Below, piece by piece: positions 21,960 to 33,407 of a stretch of DNA of 64,000 nt. The DNA comes from Fistulifera solaris (Eukaryota > Bacillariophyta > Bacillariophyceae > Naviculales > Stauroneidaceae): NCBI GenBank assembly GCA_030295235.1, contig AP026151.1, positions 863,782-927,781 on the forward strand, written 5' to 3'. Position 1 is the first letter of the stretch. The number at the start of each line of letters is the position of its first letter. The position numbers and the translations under genes are program-made. Below the pieces are notes generated by a model that had not been told where the DNA came from, made no database searches, and worked only from the letters and a program-made list of their open reading frames with translations.

Positions 21960-22636
21960 TTGGTTTTATAATGAGGAGTGGAGTGAGTTGTGCGTTGTGC
22001 ACAGGAAGACGAGGTGCGAACCAGCTCCGCGAAAAGATTAGAACGCTATTCAAAAGGGTTCTTGACGATCAAGTGTATCGAGCGTGGCACGTGTTAAATT
22101 TTTCACCTAGCTTCTACTATACGTAAGCAATGTACAGTCAAAAGGACCAAGAGGTGACGCAACATGATCAGTTGAAGTTCTGAGTTCGATAATTTCGTTG
22201 TCTCTATTGCCTTCCATGGTTGCGCTGAATTCGTCACTGGTACATAGAAAGAAACAAAGTAGTCGTTCACCGTTAAAGAACAAGAATTGCATGCCAGAGG
22301 GCAATAGGGACAGTACTTCTTTGCAGAGAGAAGTCATTCTGCGATCTTAGTCTTCCAAATTTCTAGCGTCGCTTCTTTGTTGACTGTAGAATGTATCACG
22401 CTGGTAATCTTCAAATGGTGACGCAGTTCTTCTCGAGGCTAGAGTTTCGGGGAATTAATATGTTTGACGTTGATTAGACTAGTAGTTAATGGGATCAAGT
22501 CTAATCTTGGTAGGGACAGATGCACTTTAGGCAAAGGCAATGGTTTCCAGATAGTCGCTGGTCTTTCTAGGGGATATGGGATCTAGTCCTAGAATTAGAC
22601 GCAATTAGACTTTTAAAGGAACCTAATGGGGTCTTA
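21960..22636. other. Intergenic, nothing recognised
   Basis: No supported gene. Region just left of the 22644-23102 inverted-repeat element. Confidence 0.4.
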
Positions 22637-22643
22637 GGTCCTA

Positions 22644-23102
22644 CAAGGGGAAATCACTGGGGGACTCGCTTCTGCAGTCACGCGAGGATTGTACATTATA
22701 CGCCCTACTCCAAGCTATAGAAAAATGACCCCTTATTATCCCCAAACCGATGAGTGCCGCCAAAATGAGACTGTAACTTGTTTGTGTCCCCCGCTCGCTG
22801 CTTCGAGCTTTGGTAAAATTTTCAAAAATTTTCATCGCGACGCATCACGACAACAATGACAATGTTTGTCATTAGATATGAACGTCAAGGATGTTAAATT
22901 CTCGGTAGCCTTCATTTGGGAATAACTAATTAAAATATGAAGAATAAGATTCTCAGGTCGGCTACCGAGAATTAAGCTTTTATAATATTCTTTATTTTGC
23001 GTGAAATAAGCAGGCAAGGACGCACACAGCAGCAGCGCGCAGCGGGGACAATAAGCGGTCCACGTGACTGAACGAGGCGAGTCCCCCAGTGATTTCCCCT
23101 TG
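22644..23102. mobile_element. Non-autonomous DNA transposon with long TIRs, 459 bp
   Basis: Ends are inverted repeats: 26 bp perfect beginning CAAGGGGAAATCACTGGG, then imperfect similarity (GCAGTCACG against TTCAGTCACG) to about 40 bp. A perfect 7-bp direct repeat GGTCCTA flanks both sides (22637-22643, 23103-23109). Inside, near 22898-22975, is a second inverted pair (AATTCTCGGTAGCC and GGCTACCGAGAATT). Superfamily uncertain: a 7-8 bp duplication with CA termini could be P-like or a hAT variant. Confidence 0.85.
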
Positions 23103-23109
23103 GGTCCTA

Positions 23110-23541
23110 TCTCGAGACTGAAAGTTGGGAGGACGAGATTCGGAAAACATGCCATAGAGATTTTCTTTTTAAAGAGATCATTTCAGTCATGTACAAAGTG
23201 TCAAGGAAGTTTTTCACCTTTAAGGCATTGGCCCCCGCATTTCCAGACTCACTAACTTCTCGTCTTCACTGTTAAGTCCAATCTATAGAGAAAAATTACG
23301 GCAACCGTACTCGGTGTTTGCCGCAAGCCTATAATCAATAATGCAGACATCACTGCACCAATCATAATTGCAGTTGGAAAAACTGTCCTGTCGTCAACGA
23401 TTGAATACAGATGACGGCATTTTTTAACTAATTGGCACAAGGCACCGCGCACTCTAAGTTAGAGCCCAAAAACAAAGAGGAGATAAGAAATCACAATTTG
23501 TTTTCAATATAGATAAGCATACAAGCAAACCTTCTTATTTT
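23110..23541. other. Intergenic, nothing recognised
   Basis: Downstream side of the export-adaptor gene. No gene or repeat seen. Confidence 0.4.
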
Positions 23542-24291
23542 CTATGATCGTCCTCGTCCTCCACCACGTCGACGACCGCGTCCGGCTCCCCCACGACCCG
23601 CTTCTCCGCGTCCACCTTCTTGAATACGAGTACTCGTGCCCATACTACCTTTTGCTGCCGGTGATTTCGGGGGCTTTCCGTCTTTGGGTGCAAACGAAAT
23701 CACCATTTTCATGCCATCGGGAATCTGAAAGCCCTTTTGCTCCATGGCTTGCACGGCGGCAACTACAGCTTTTCGCGGTGGAGGTTTTGCCGCAATCGGA
23801 GGAGCTTTCGCAATGGCTTTCGCAGTTTTGGTTGCTTTTTGCAGCGTCTTGGAATCCTCCATACGATCTTTTCGAGTCGCCTGTTTCGTTTTGAGGTCCG
23901 TTTTCGGGTGTGGTTTGTTTTGACGACGTCGTTGTCGGGCACGTTTGACTTGTGCTTGTTCGACTTGTTCTCCGATCTGTTTCTTTGCTGAGGGAGCGTT
24001 TGCGGCGGGCGTGCGACCTCGCTTGGCATCCATAATCGCTTGACGCCGGACACGATTCTTCGCTACCGAGCGATCCGCATTTTGTTCTTTGCGACGACTG
24101 GCGATCATATCGTCTAATTATACGACAGTATCAAGCAATGCGTGTGAAAAGACGTGTAAGAGAAAGCCTCTTCTATAAATACTCGAATCAAAAGCTTCAT
24201 TCAGATGAAGGTGCATACCTAACGACATATCAACCGCTGGTGCACTTGCAGTGCCCATAGAAAAGACCGGTTGCACTCCTAACAGTGTCAT
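23542..24291 (-). CDS. UAP56-binding-motif mRNA export adaptor (UIF/ALY-like)
   Basis: Exon 1 24291-24219 (alternative ATG at 24258), intron 24218-24114 (105 nt), exon 2 24113-23542; about 214 residues. The splice joins VDMSL to DDMIASRRKEQ, giving DMSLDDMI, the UAP56-binding motif of ALY/REF, UIF and related export adaptors that hand mRNA to the DEAD-box helicase UAP56/DDX39. The body is very basic and disordered (Arg/Lys/Gln repeats), and the C terminus is an RGG-type tail (GRGGAGRGRRRGGGRGRS) suited to RNA binding and arginine methylation. No RRM is seen, so it is closer to UIF/FYTTD1-type than to ALY proper. Function is inference from the motif and composition. Confidence 0.65.
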
Positions 24292-24881
24292 TTTCAAAAA
24301 ACTTGCAAAAAACTTAGTAAAGAAGAAAGGATAATGAGACAAATGCAGTGGGAAAGAACTTCTGCTTGCTTAGGTATTCAATGACTCCCAAGTTGCGTCG
24401 GCTAATCATTACATCGAGCCGTTGAGCTTTTGCAGCGCAACAGCATCGCAACGCGGCCGGACTCTTATTAAACAACTGTCGCATAGGGATGGACTATAGT
24501 AGCAAAGTGTGAAGGATACTTTAGCCGCGATATCCGACGTTCTAAAGTAATTCAGTCTTTTGAAGTCATGAGTCAGGCGTCGCCCACTAAGGTGAACTGG
24601 GATACGAAATACTCCATTTTGTACGAGCAAAAAATACGTATCGTTTTTCCTTTTTACTTTGTGCCAACCAAGCCTATGAGTATTTCTTAGAAATTGTATG
24701 TTTGGAACATGGAACAATCGAGTGAAAGTCCTCTGGAGATGCGAAAAGGCATGCGTGCACAACTATTGATACCTCTACGCCGAACGTGCTTAGTTCAAAC
24801 ATTATTGCAGATATGCTTTAAACAAGAAGATTTATTGTGTTCACTAAACATATAGTTTCATGGCATCGCTACGTGTCAAAG
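24292..24881. other. Intergenic, nothing recognised
   Basis: Divergent-side spacer between the export adaptor promoter and the 3' end of the ABC transporter. No gene seen. Confidence 0.4.
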
Positions 24882-27156
24882 TCAATTGGGCAATATCTTG
24901 CTCACTTGCCTAGTCTTGTAAAATACTCCGGCAATATAGGTCAATTTCCAAAAGAGAGCAATGCAAGCCAAGATCAACAGATTTTCACCAACGGACACAT
25001 CCCCCTGCACGACAGCATATGATTTGCTCAACTCATTCAGGACATTCGACCCAGTGGGAGGATCAGCACAGAAGGGTTCGGGGCAACTAGTTCTGTTCGT
25101 ATAGCCCACACAGCAGGGTTCCCAGGTAGTATCCTCGAATTGGTTGTACATTTGCGTGCGCACGTAATAGGAGTATGGCATGACGTAGTAAAAGAGCGTA
25201 AACGGCCAGAACATGTCACGTTTCGCAATCAAGAAACCACCAAACAAGAAACCCCCAAACCAAAAGTTCATGAATTGCAGCATACCGAGAATCGGATCGT
25301 CAATCCAAACACTCAAGCTTTCGGCAACGCATTCGTAGATGTACAGCGTCAGCGACCACGTGATCAAAACAATCGGAAACGTGTCGCCGGGAACGTCCAT
25401 GATGGCGTACGAGGGGATGCCCAAGGCAAAGATACCAAAGACAATCATAATGGGTAAGACCAATATGGTCTTGGCCAACACGTAACTGAGTGGTGTCACC
25501 ATGCCGTTTTTCGTTTCACGCAAGATCGTTTTGAATTCATCGTTCAAAGCGTACACGGCCACGACACTCATGTTGTTGGCCACCGCAACGTGCCAAATGG
25601 TTATCCACAATTTGTTGGCTGCTTGATTCTGATCATACTTGCGAGCTTTCAAGTACACCAAGCTAAAAATGATGTTAGAAATCAAAAAGAGCACAGCACG
25701 TCCCATGTAGAGAATAGGATCACGGGCGATCATCGTCGCACATCGACGAAACATGATCGAGACTTCACTTGCAAGGGAGGCGCGTTTCATATCCGTCACG
25801 CCGGTTACTTCCTCTTCCTTCCAGTCTTTGTGATGCGTCGTGGCCGCTTCGGGTCGTTTCTCTTCCCACATGTCCAATATTTTCGTGACTTCCGCATCAT
25901 CCGAAAAGTCCGCATTCACCAAATCCAAAAAGTGTTCAGCAGGGTTCGTCTGCACGGGCAAAGGGTACCCAATGCTCTCAAAGTAAGGGACGGCTTCTTC
26001 GACGGGGCCCGTGTAGGCTTCTCGCCCTTTACTCAAAATCATCGTTTCATCGAAACTATTGTAAACCTTCGTCGACGGTTGATGAATTGTACACAAGATA
26101 ATGATCCGTTCCTCCTTGGCGACGCGAACGATTTCATTCATGATATTTTCGGCGGCCGCGGCGTCCTAGTTGGAGAGAGAATACAGTTGAAGACAATGTC
26201 AGATACACGCTCATGTTGTCACACGATGATCATTAATAACAAAAGAAGATCTTACCAATCCTGTTGTCGGTTCATCGAGAAATAATAGTCTGAGCGAAAC
26301 AAAGGGAAAACGATAAAGTGAGTTGTTTGCAAATGTGCGCCTTTTCCTCTTCATACACACGGAACGTACGTCGGTTGCTTCAAGAGCGCAATGGCAATAC
26401 TCAAACGACGCGCTTGTCCTCCACTCAAACGCGCATTCCGCGTATCCGCACAGACATCCAATCCCATTTTGGTAATAATTTCATCCACGACGGTGGGCAT
26501 ATCCGCTTTGTCGGCGACATCGTACAATTCGGCGGCGTACAAGAGAGTTTCCCGACACGTGAGATACGGCCAGTGTTTGTCGTGTTGTACGACGACATAA
26601 CTGTGTGTTTTGAACATTTTGTCCGTCATGGGGACACCATTGAGTTTGACGGTTCCCCGGGTTGTACCGAATGTAGCATCCAACGTCAACGCACTAATTA
26701 GGACCGTCTATGGAAGCAAATCGAGGTTAGAGAGGGGATGAGATAACGATGTACTGCATTCTATGTCGAAGATCTACTCAAGGCAGCTTACCTTTCCGGC
26801 GCCTGATGGACCCATAATAGCCAGCACGTCTGTTTAAGAGAAGAAGAAGAAAAATGATTGTATGAAAAAATGAAGGAATGAGAAAGGCAACGCTCTCTCG
26901 CAGACAATGAAGAACTTCGTTACGTACGTCCCCATTTAACCGTATGCGAAACATCGGAAAGGATCTTGGTTTCTTTTGAGCCCTTCTTGACCGTGAAATT
27001 CAAGTTACTGAATCGAAAGACGGACGAGTCCATGCCTTTCCCGTGATTACTTCGACGTGAAGAACTATTGTTGATGTTCTTGCTGCTGCCGGATTCATCT
27101 TCTTCGACTAATTTCGGTTCCTTTTGCGTTGCATCGGTGTCTTTCTCTTCCGTCAT
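24882..27156 (-). CDS. ABCG-type half ABC transporter (five exons, two micro-exons)
   Basis: Exons 27156-26928, 26829-26792 (38 nt), 26707-26370, 26289-26256 (34 nt), 26165-24882; phases agree and sum to 640 residues. The nucleotide-binding domain comes first: Walker A GPSGAGKT (split between exons 2 and 3), signature LSGGQARRLSIA, Walker B LLFLDEPTTGLD (exon 4 into 5), H-loop TIHQPS. Then an ABC2-type membrane domain with about six helices, including a GGFLFGGFLI segment. Order NBD-TMD and half size are typical of the ABCG/WBC family, which dimerise to export lipids or xenobiotics. N terminus acidic and Ser/Asn-rich. The frame is clean throughout. Substrate cannot be told from sequence. Confidence 0.93.
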
Positions 27157-28008
27157 TGTAGATTAAAATATTCTGCTTTTCCGTGTTTTGGCTGCTGAAA
27201 GAAAGATCCACAGAATGAAAGAATGAAGGACAACGTGAGTAAGATACCCTTGAAATAACAAAAACTGCACAGCTCTCCGTTATTTGTGGGCACGGGAAGC
27301 GCCACGAACATCCAGCGCGACGATGAAGTTCAGAGAACGTCCTAAAACCTAAAACGTCGCGGCCAAAGGCCAAAGGCCAAAGCGACAGCGTTAAGTACCT
27401 TGTGCCTACATATTGTCTTATACTATACAACAGACTGGTTTTGATATGATTAATAGTAAAACAACTCGGAGAAATACATAAGGCCAGGCCCATCGGCGTT
27501 TCTTGGACATTTTTTGAACTACGGTAGACTAATCGTTGTTAGAAATTCCGCATTCCGAATTCCATTCTGATTCTTGAACCTCCGAAATAATACCGGAACA
27601 ACAGTGTGACGTTTCGAAGCTTACGTCGCCTAGCCTATTAGTCAGGACCAGTCCGACGAAGATTCACTCTCTTGAAAAAAGTACTAAAGGTATGAATGAC
27701 AGCTAATGTGTAGGTGTGAGTCACACGACAGTTTGGATGGCCGCCGCCGCGCTTTTGGTTGCACTCGCGTCATCCGCCTCGTTTTCGTTCTTTTTGAGGT
27801 GCCGACACCATTCAAAAAAATTGACTTGCGAATCATCAAAAAATAATAATACCATTCCACCGCATCAAACAGCATTGTTTTAAATTCGTCCGGCTTTCTT
27901 TCATTCTTCAATCACCTAGTGGTTGCAAAGTGCCCGCTGCTTGTTGCAAGGAGACGGAAAACCAGCATTATACGTTCTCTTTTTGTCTCTGAATTAAAGC
28001 GCGGACGA
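27157..28008. other. Intergenic between divergent genes
   Basis: Shared upstream region of the ABCG gene (minus) and the Mpv17-like gene (plus), 850 bp. Contains a small ggccaaa triplication near 27361. No gene seen. Confidence 0.45.
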
Positions 28009-28995
28009 ATGAAATCATTTCTTTTCACTCTTTTGTTAGGATGGCTATGTTTTTTACCCGGTCGGGCTTTCGTGCCGTCATCAATTCGTCGGCCGGCATC
28101 TCTATCCACGGTTTTTTCGAATCATTTGATACAAAAACAACACAAATCGCAACAACCCGCTCTTTCTGCTATTCATGGCGAAAGACGGATTAGTTCGATC
28201 GAACTGCGACAACAAAACAAACAATCTAAACTTCCTTTTCTGTATCTTGTCGGAAGCACTGGCTTACTATCCGTGCTTTCGAAATGGACCGATCTCGTCT
28301 CGACATGGCAAGAACGATCGCAATGGCTATCCTTCTTTGCCCTTCTGGGCAGTCTTTCCCGAGTCCCCCTCGGCGCGTTATTGCAAACATACACACTCTG
28401 GTTGACGACACAACCATTGTTGACCAAGTCAATCACATCGGCAGTCATGGGTTGTGTTGGGGATGCCGTTGCACAACGGTGGGAGCATCATCCAGTCTAT
28501 TCGAAACGACGGGGTGTCGCGGCCATGGTCGAAGGATTGTTGTGGAGTGGACCCCTCATGCATCTCGCGTATTCCCTATTTGAACACATCTTGCCGATTG
28601 GCAATAACATGGGATTCGCGTTGATTCATGTGTTACTGGATTCGTTATTACTGGATAGTGTTTTTGTGACGAGTGCTTTTTGGATTACGGGTTTGTTGGA
28701 AGGTTTTTCCTTCAAGCAATTGCGACAACAATACCAACGAGATATTGGTGGAACACTCAAAGCTAGCTGGCTGACGAGTTTGTTCTTGTTGCCAGTCGAA
28801 GTCGTATGCTTTCGTTATTTACCCGTCACGTACCGCGTGTTGGCTGTCAATGTGCTGGATATTGTATGGGATACAGTGATCTCGTTCATGTCACATAAAA
28901 CACGAGGAAAAGAGCTTGCTTCTACAACAACAGACGAATCATTATTACAGTCTCCCATTCTATCCCCCAGCGATGCCGTCTTGGCCACAAATTAA
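28009..28995 (+). CDS. Mpv17/PMP22-family membrane protein, probably plastid-targeted
   Basis: Start chosen at ATG 28009 (MKSFLF), not the upstream in-frame GTG, because it begins a clean signal peptide ending GRAFVPS, an ASAFAP-like plastid-import site; 328 residues. The C-terminal ~190 residues match Mpv17/PMP22: QPLLTKSITSAVMGCVGDAVAQ, then WSGP-H-Y, a Trp-containing segment and the family signature PVEVVCFRYLPVTYRVLAVN-DIVWDT. Family members are small four-helix channel-like proteins of mitochondrial, peroxisomal or plastid membranes. Intron-free and intact. C-terminal Ser/Thr tail is extra. Confidence 0.88.
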   Translation: MKSFLFTLLLGWLCFLPGRAFVPSSIRRPASLSTVFSNHLIQKQHKSQQPALSAIHGERRISSIELRQQNKQSKLPFLYLVGSTGLLSVLSKWTDLVSTWQERSQWLSFFALLGSLSRVPLGALLQTYTLWLTTQPLLTKSITSAVMGCVGDAVAQRWEHHPVYSKRRGVAAMVEGLLWSGPLMHLAYSLFEHILPIGNNMGFALIHVLLDSLLLDSVFVTSAFWITGLLEGFSFKQLRQQYQRDIGGTLKASWLTSLFLLPVEVVCFRYLPVTYRVLAVNVLDIVWDTVISFMSHKTRGKELASTTTDESLLQSPILSPSDAVLATN

Positions 28996-29853
28996 ATGGA
29001 ACAAGGCGAAGAAAACAAAGAACATACAATTGTAAAATAGAAAACAAGCAACGAGGTCCTGTATTTATAGCAACAAAAGTGTAGCGGAGGAGGCATAGCA
29101 AATGTGGTTGCTGGTGTTTCAACTCAATGGCTCAGCATTGCGGTTTATCGATGTTCCCGACGCCCCGAGTGTACTTGTACTCTGTCCCCGTAATCGCAAT
29201 AAGACGAGCGGCCGTAAAGAATGAAAGTAATGCGATAGTTTGTTCGGATAAGCGCTCTCACTGAAGCTAGAGTTACAAATTTGTGCGTTTGCGCAAGCGT
29301 TAAAGAACGATAAAGAACCCTTCGTTCATAAGTCGCAAAGAAAGCAGGAGAACGGAAGGCGCTCTTGGCTGGCTCGTTTCACTTATGACTCCAACTTTTG
29401 AGCCATTCATTTTGTGTTCTTCAAAGACGTCTATAATATGAATGCAGTCGTTTCCAGAAGGACAAAAGAGTTTAGCAATCAAAATCATCCATGAGACGAA
29501 GAAATGTGAGTGACGTGATACGAAATTCCTTATGTGACAGGCGGGCTTCGATCCGCGACTGGAACTGTAGGACTTTCTCACATTGTAAAACTCCAACGGA
29601 CTTTGTAGTGCCTATCTAACCAAAAATGGCCATGATACATTTTCCGTTGCACAGAAAGGGGGTTACACAGAACGTCTATTTCTCCAAAAATTTTGGACCT
29701 TACGAAACCCACACACAATTTGATGATTTTCAAAGAAACAGGAAGCATCTGCCTTTGCTGACAGGTCTTTTGCGTTTCATGATCAAGCCAGCTATTCCCA
29801 GAAAGAAAGACGCAAAGAAGAAACAAAATTTGATACAACAATAAGCGATCGCC
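28996..29853. other. Intergenic, nothing recognised
   Basis: No gene or repeat. A tRNA-like T-arm word near 29539 was examined and rejected. Confidence 0.4.
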
Positions 29854-31556
29854 ATGAAACGGTGGCTTCTTTTCACGAGTATCGCGCTCGTCACGGTGCA
29901 CGCCGATCCAGATATCGCCATCGAAGAAAATGAAAACTCACGGAATGTATTCCGGAGAGGCATTCATCCTCGCGGTCAAATAGTACCTCGAATGGCTGGA
30001 GGATTTCCCAGTGGCCCGGGTGCCTTTCCTTTTACAGTTCACACATTTGATGGCGATCAAGGCGTATGCGGTGGTGTTTTAGTTCATTCCGATGTTGTTG
30101 TCACGGCAGCGTCGTGTCAGAGTGTCTTTGAAGCTACCAATACTATCTATATCGGTAGCAACGATCTGTATGGACGCGATTTTGCTCCGCTATTAGCAAT
30201 ATCATCAGCATTGCCACATCCGGACTTTGATGAGGTGACCTACGAGAATGATATAATGCTGTTGCATCTAGAAACCCCTGTTGGCAGTGCAGTGGCTTCC
30301 ATAGCTACAACAATCCCATCGGAAGATCAGTTATTATTTGCTTTGGGCTTTGGGAGACTCAATCCACTCGATGAAACATATCCTACGACTCGGCATGAAG
30401 TCGACATGCCCGCAGTCAGTTTTTCGTCTTGTCGAGATGTGTACGCGGACGCTGTCAACTCGGAGCGAAATGTCTGTGCAGGTATTGCCGGGATGGGACC
30501 TTGTGACGGAGACGAAGGAGCACCTTTGCTGGATGCTGTCACAACGACACTTCAGGGCATTTGGTCCTATTCCGAAGGGTGTGGGGCAGCACCGGCAGTC
30601 TTCACACGAGTGGCTTACTATGATTCATGGATTCGTGAATTTATATGCAACAATTCGCAAGAGCCTCCAGACGATTGCTCGTCGCCAGGAGAGGATGATG
30701 ATGTACCCGTTACTGATGACGAGCCGACGAATGATGACATTCCCGTAGACGATGACGTGCCGGTTCCAGCAGATGATGATGTACCTGTAGATGACGACAA
30801 CATTCCGACACCCTCACCGACACATGAAGAAATGCACCCGACGAACGGAAAGGGTAAAGGTAAAGGAAAGAGATCCAGAAAATCGGTAGACAGCACATCG
30901 CACAAGATGAACAGATCGAACAAATTGTCTAAGAAGTCTTCGTCATTAGGGAAAGGCTCTACGGGGAAAGGGTCCGGGAAAGGGTCAATGGGAAAAGGTT
31001 CTAGTGGAAAAGGATCATTAGGCAAGGGATCTAACGGAAAGGGCTCAAACGGAAAAGGTTCTTCAGGCAACGGATCCGGAGGCAAAGGTTCTTCAGGCAA
31101 AGTATCTACTGGAAAGGGATCGAATGGCAAAGGATCCTCTGGAAAAGGATCGACGGGTAAAGGATCAGCCGGCAAGGGATCTAACGGCAAAGGTTCTTCT
31201 GGTAAAGGATCCGGCGGTAAGGGTTCTTCTGGAAAAGGCTCGGGCGGTAAAGGTTCGTCGGGAAAAGGATCGAGCGGAAAAGGATCTTCTGGAAAAGGAT
31301 CGAACGGCAAAGGTTCGTCGGGAAAAGGATCACGCGGAAAAGGATCCGGCGGTAAAGGTTCTTATGGAAAAGATCGAGCAAGAAAAGTTCTTCTGGTAAA
31401 AAGTCATACGGCAAAGGTTCATCAAATGGAAAACGTATCTACAGAAAAGGTTCAGACCGACAATCGACAACAACATCAACAGATGATCGTGCCATCGATG
31501 TGTCCCCCTACAATATATTGAAGCGACGCCATAATCGGTCTCCATACTCTCCATAA
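29854..31556 (+). CDS. Secreted trypsin-fold protein lacking catalytic residues, GKGS-repeat tail
   Basis: Signal peptide (to VHADPD), then a chymotrypsin-fold domain of about 230 residues: RMAGGFPSG (activation-like site), CGGVLVHSDVVVTAASC, YENDIMLLHL, GPCDGDEGAP. The His of TAAHC is Ser, the Ser of GDSGGP is Glu, and the S1 Asp position is Gly; only the Asp of the triad is kept. An acidic Asp/Pro/Val linker follows, then more than 30 GKGS-type repeats (GKGSSGKGS, GKGSNGKGS). At about 31371 one G is missing from the otherwise regular GGAAAAGGATCG word, shifting the frame; the shifted frame stays Ser/Lys-rich and ends at 31556, the unshifted frame at 31521. A polycationic tail could bind silica or wall polysaccharide (inference). 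Confidence 0.85.
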
Positions 31557-32156
31557 ACCATCACGACTAGACCAACAGTTTTATGAAAAGCAATTCTTTT
31601 ACATTTTCCAATTCAGTATGCTGTATTACCGACGCTACTGATACTTAGTTGATAAGCAGTGACTATCCTTGGTAAGGAACAACTCTTATACGCAACATTA
31701 TTAGCAAATGGTTCATTGATTGTGTCGAGATACTTTCCAATCGTTGTCTGCAATGTTTCAATATAGACCCAAAGTGTAGACGACTTTTTTCGCGACTGCA
31801 TTTCGGTCACGAATGTAATTTCATCCGACGGACACAGCTACCTAACTAAGTGAAGGTTCTTCTGCAAAGTTGCTAAGCTACAACTGTCTATGACACGATG
31901 CAATTGTCGTAGGCATGAATTGCAGTGGATAACAATACAATTGTGCCGAATAACTTTGCGAAAGTTTGTTTGATCATTTCCTGTAGGCCCTGAGTGTGGG
32001 TTCGTGATTCGTGATTGAGCGTGATGTTTCTCGTCCGTGACCGACTCACTTTTTTCTTCCTTTCGCAGCACCACAAAAAAGTACTCCGTAGATGTTTTTA
32101 TTTTCGTCGACACGCTCTTGCAATAATACTCTCAATCAACCTTTCGACGAAAACAG
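31557..32156. other. Intergenic, nothing recognised
   Basis: No coherent ORF or repeat. Confidence 0.4.
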
Positions 32157-32809
32157 ATGTTAAAACGACGTCAATTATTACTGCTACAGTGCTTCGGTAT
32201 ACACTGGTTGTTCTGTCAAGCCAATGGGTTTCCGATCACCCGCGAGACGCAGTTAATACATTCTAGGGGGTTGCTGAGAAACCAACGTCGCCCTCTTGTA
32301 TCAAAAGTGACGAAATGCGCACCCCGTAGCACAGCGCTATCATTACTCAACTGGCGAGGCGGTGCGATACTAACATCCACAACAATTTCATCGTTGACAC
32401 AGCGAATTGTGTCGTCTAGTCAAGCGTGTTGGGTGGTATTGATCTGCACCGTTGTCTTGGAAAGCTGTGCTACCTCTGTCTCCAAGCAATCGCGCGATCT
32501 CAAGTCAAAGCGACTGTTCGCGCTAGCGTGTGCCATGTATCTTCTGAGGTACGTTCGATTGTAGTGAAACATCACTCCAGTCCTGCATTTCTCGACAGCT
32601 AACTTCAATTTGTCTTTTAAAGCATGTGGGGCTTCAATTTGTGCTTGGCGCAAGTTCCTATCGGTATCGCGTATGCGGTATGGAGTGCACTCGGTACTAC
32701 GTTGGTGAGTACCATTGGTATTCTACATTTTGATGAAACAATGAATTGGAAGAAAGCGGTTTGTTTGCTGTTGATCGTCGCGGGAGTTGTCGGATTGAAT
32801 GTTGGATGA
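32157..32809 (+). CDS. SMR-type (EmrE-like) small membrane transporter with presequence
   Basis: Exon 1 32157-32548, intron 32549-32622 (74 nt, GTACGT...AAAG), exon 2 32623-32809; 192 residues. Residues ~1-75 are an N-terminal presequence with a hydrophobic core ending QANGFPI, which could be a plastid-type signal. The mature part has four helices: ACWVVLICTVVLESCATSVSK carries the conserved membrane Glu of SMR proteins, and AQVPIGIAYAVWSALGTTLV matches the family IPLGVAYAIWSGLG motif. Ends AGVVGLNVG as in EmrE/SugE. SMR proteins export small cations by proton exchange. Organelle location is inferred. Confidence 0.85.
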
Positions 32810-33407
32810 TACTTCGTTACGCTATGCATAGATAACAAGCGAAATAAAGAAGCATGACAAGCGATTTTTACATACTCCTTAGTAATTAACGTTTTAGAGC
32901 GACAATTGACCTGTCATTCTTTGCACGTACACATGCCGCACGTTTTTGTTCAATGAGTGATGAGAAGCGCAATACGTGATGCTAGTTACTTTTTTTGGCA
33001 ATTGTTTCACATTAACAGACAGCTATCGCGCATATGATGACACCGTCCCGCCCACGGTAGCCTCAACCGAGCCCAGTTCTTCCTCGACCTCTCATTACTC
33101 TGTGCGAAAGCTCGAATTCACTGACTTTTATTCGCTCGTGAAATTACATGATCGTTCAATCAGTTGCAGTGCATTGCGGAGACCCCGACGTAGCGCCTTT
33201 TTCGTCCCAAATTTCTGGTCTAGACAACATCATTGACCAGAAATGAGACGATGAGTAATTTGGGTGTTACCGTTCGACCGCATTGAAAAGTTCGAGATGC
33301 AAGCCAGTGACGAAACAGCTGCAGCTCGTATCGAGTGTGTCTTTTGACTCGTTGTAGCCCTGTAAGGTAACTGAGTTTCTTTCGTAGCGAATGATAGCAT
33401 AGCGTCT
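32810..33407. other. Intergenic, nothing recognised
   Basis: Spacer between two genes whose 3' ends converge; no gene seen. Confidence 0.4.

Noticed and set aside
29530-29600. Possible tRNA (word CTTCGATCC)
   Set aside because: T-stem does not pair properly and no acceptor or anticodon stem can be drawn on either strand.
30618-31310. 230-codon minus-strand ORF rich in Pro/Glu/Asp/Phe
   Set aside because: Antisense shadow of the GKGS repeats; the repeat codons lack stops on the reverse strand.
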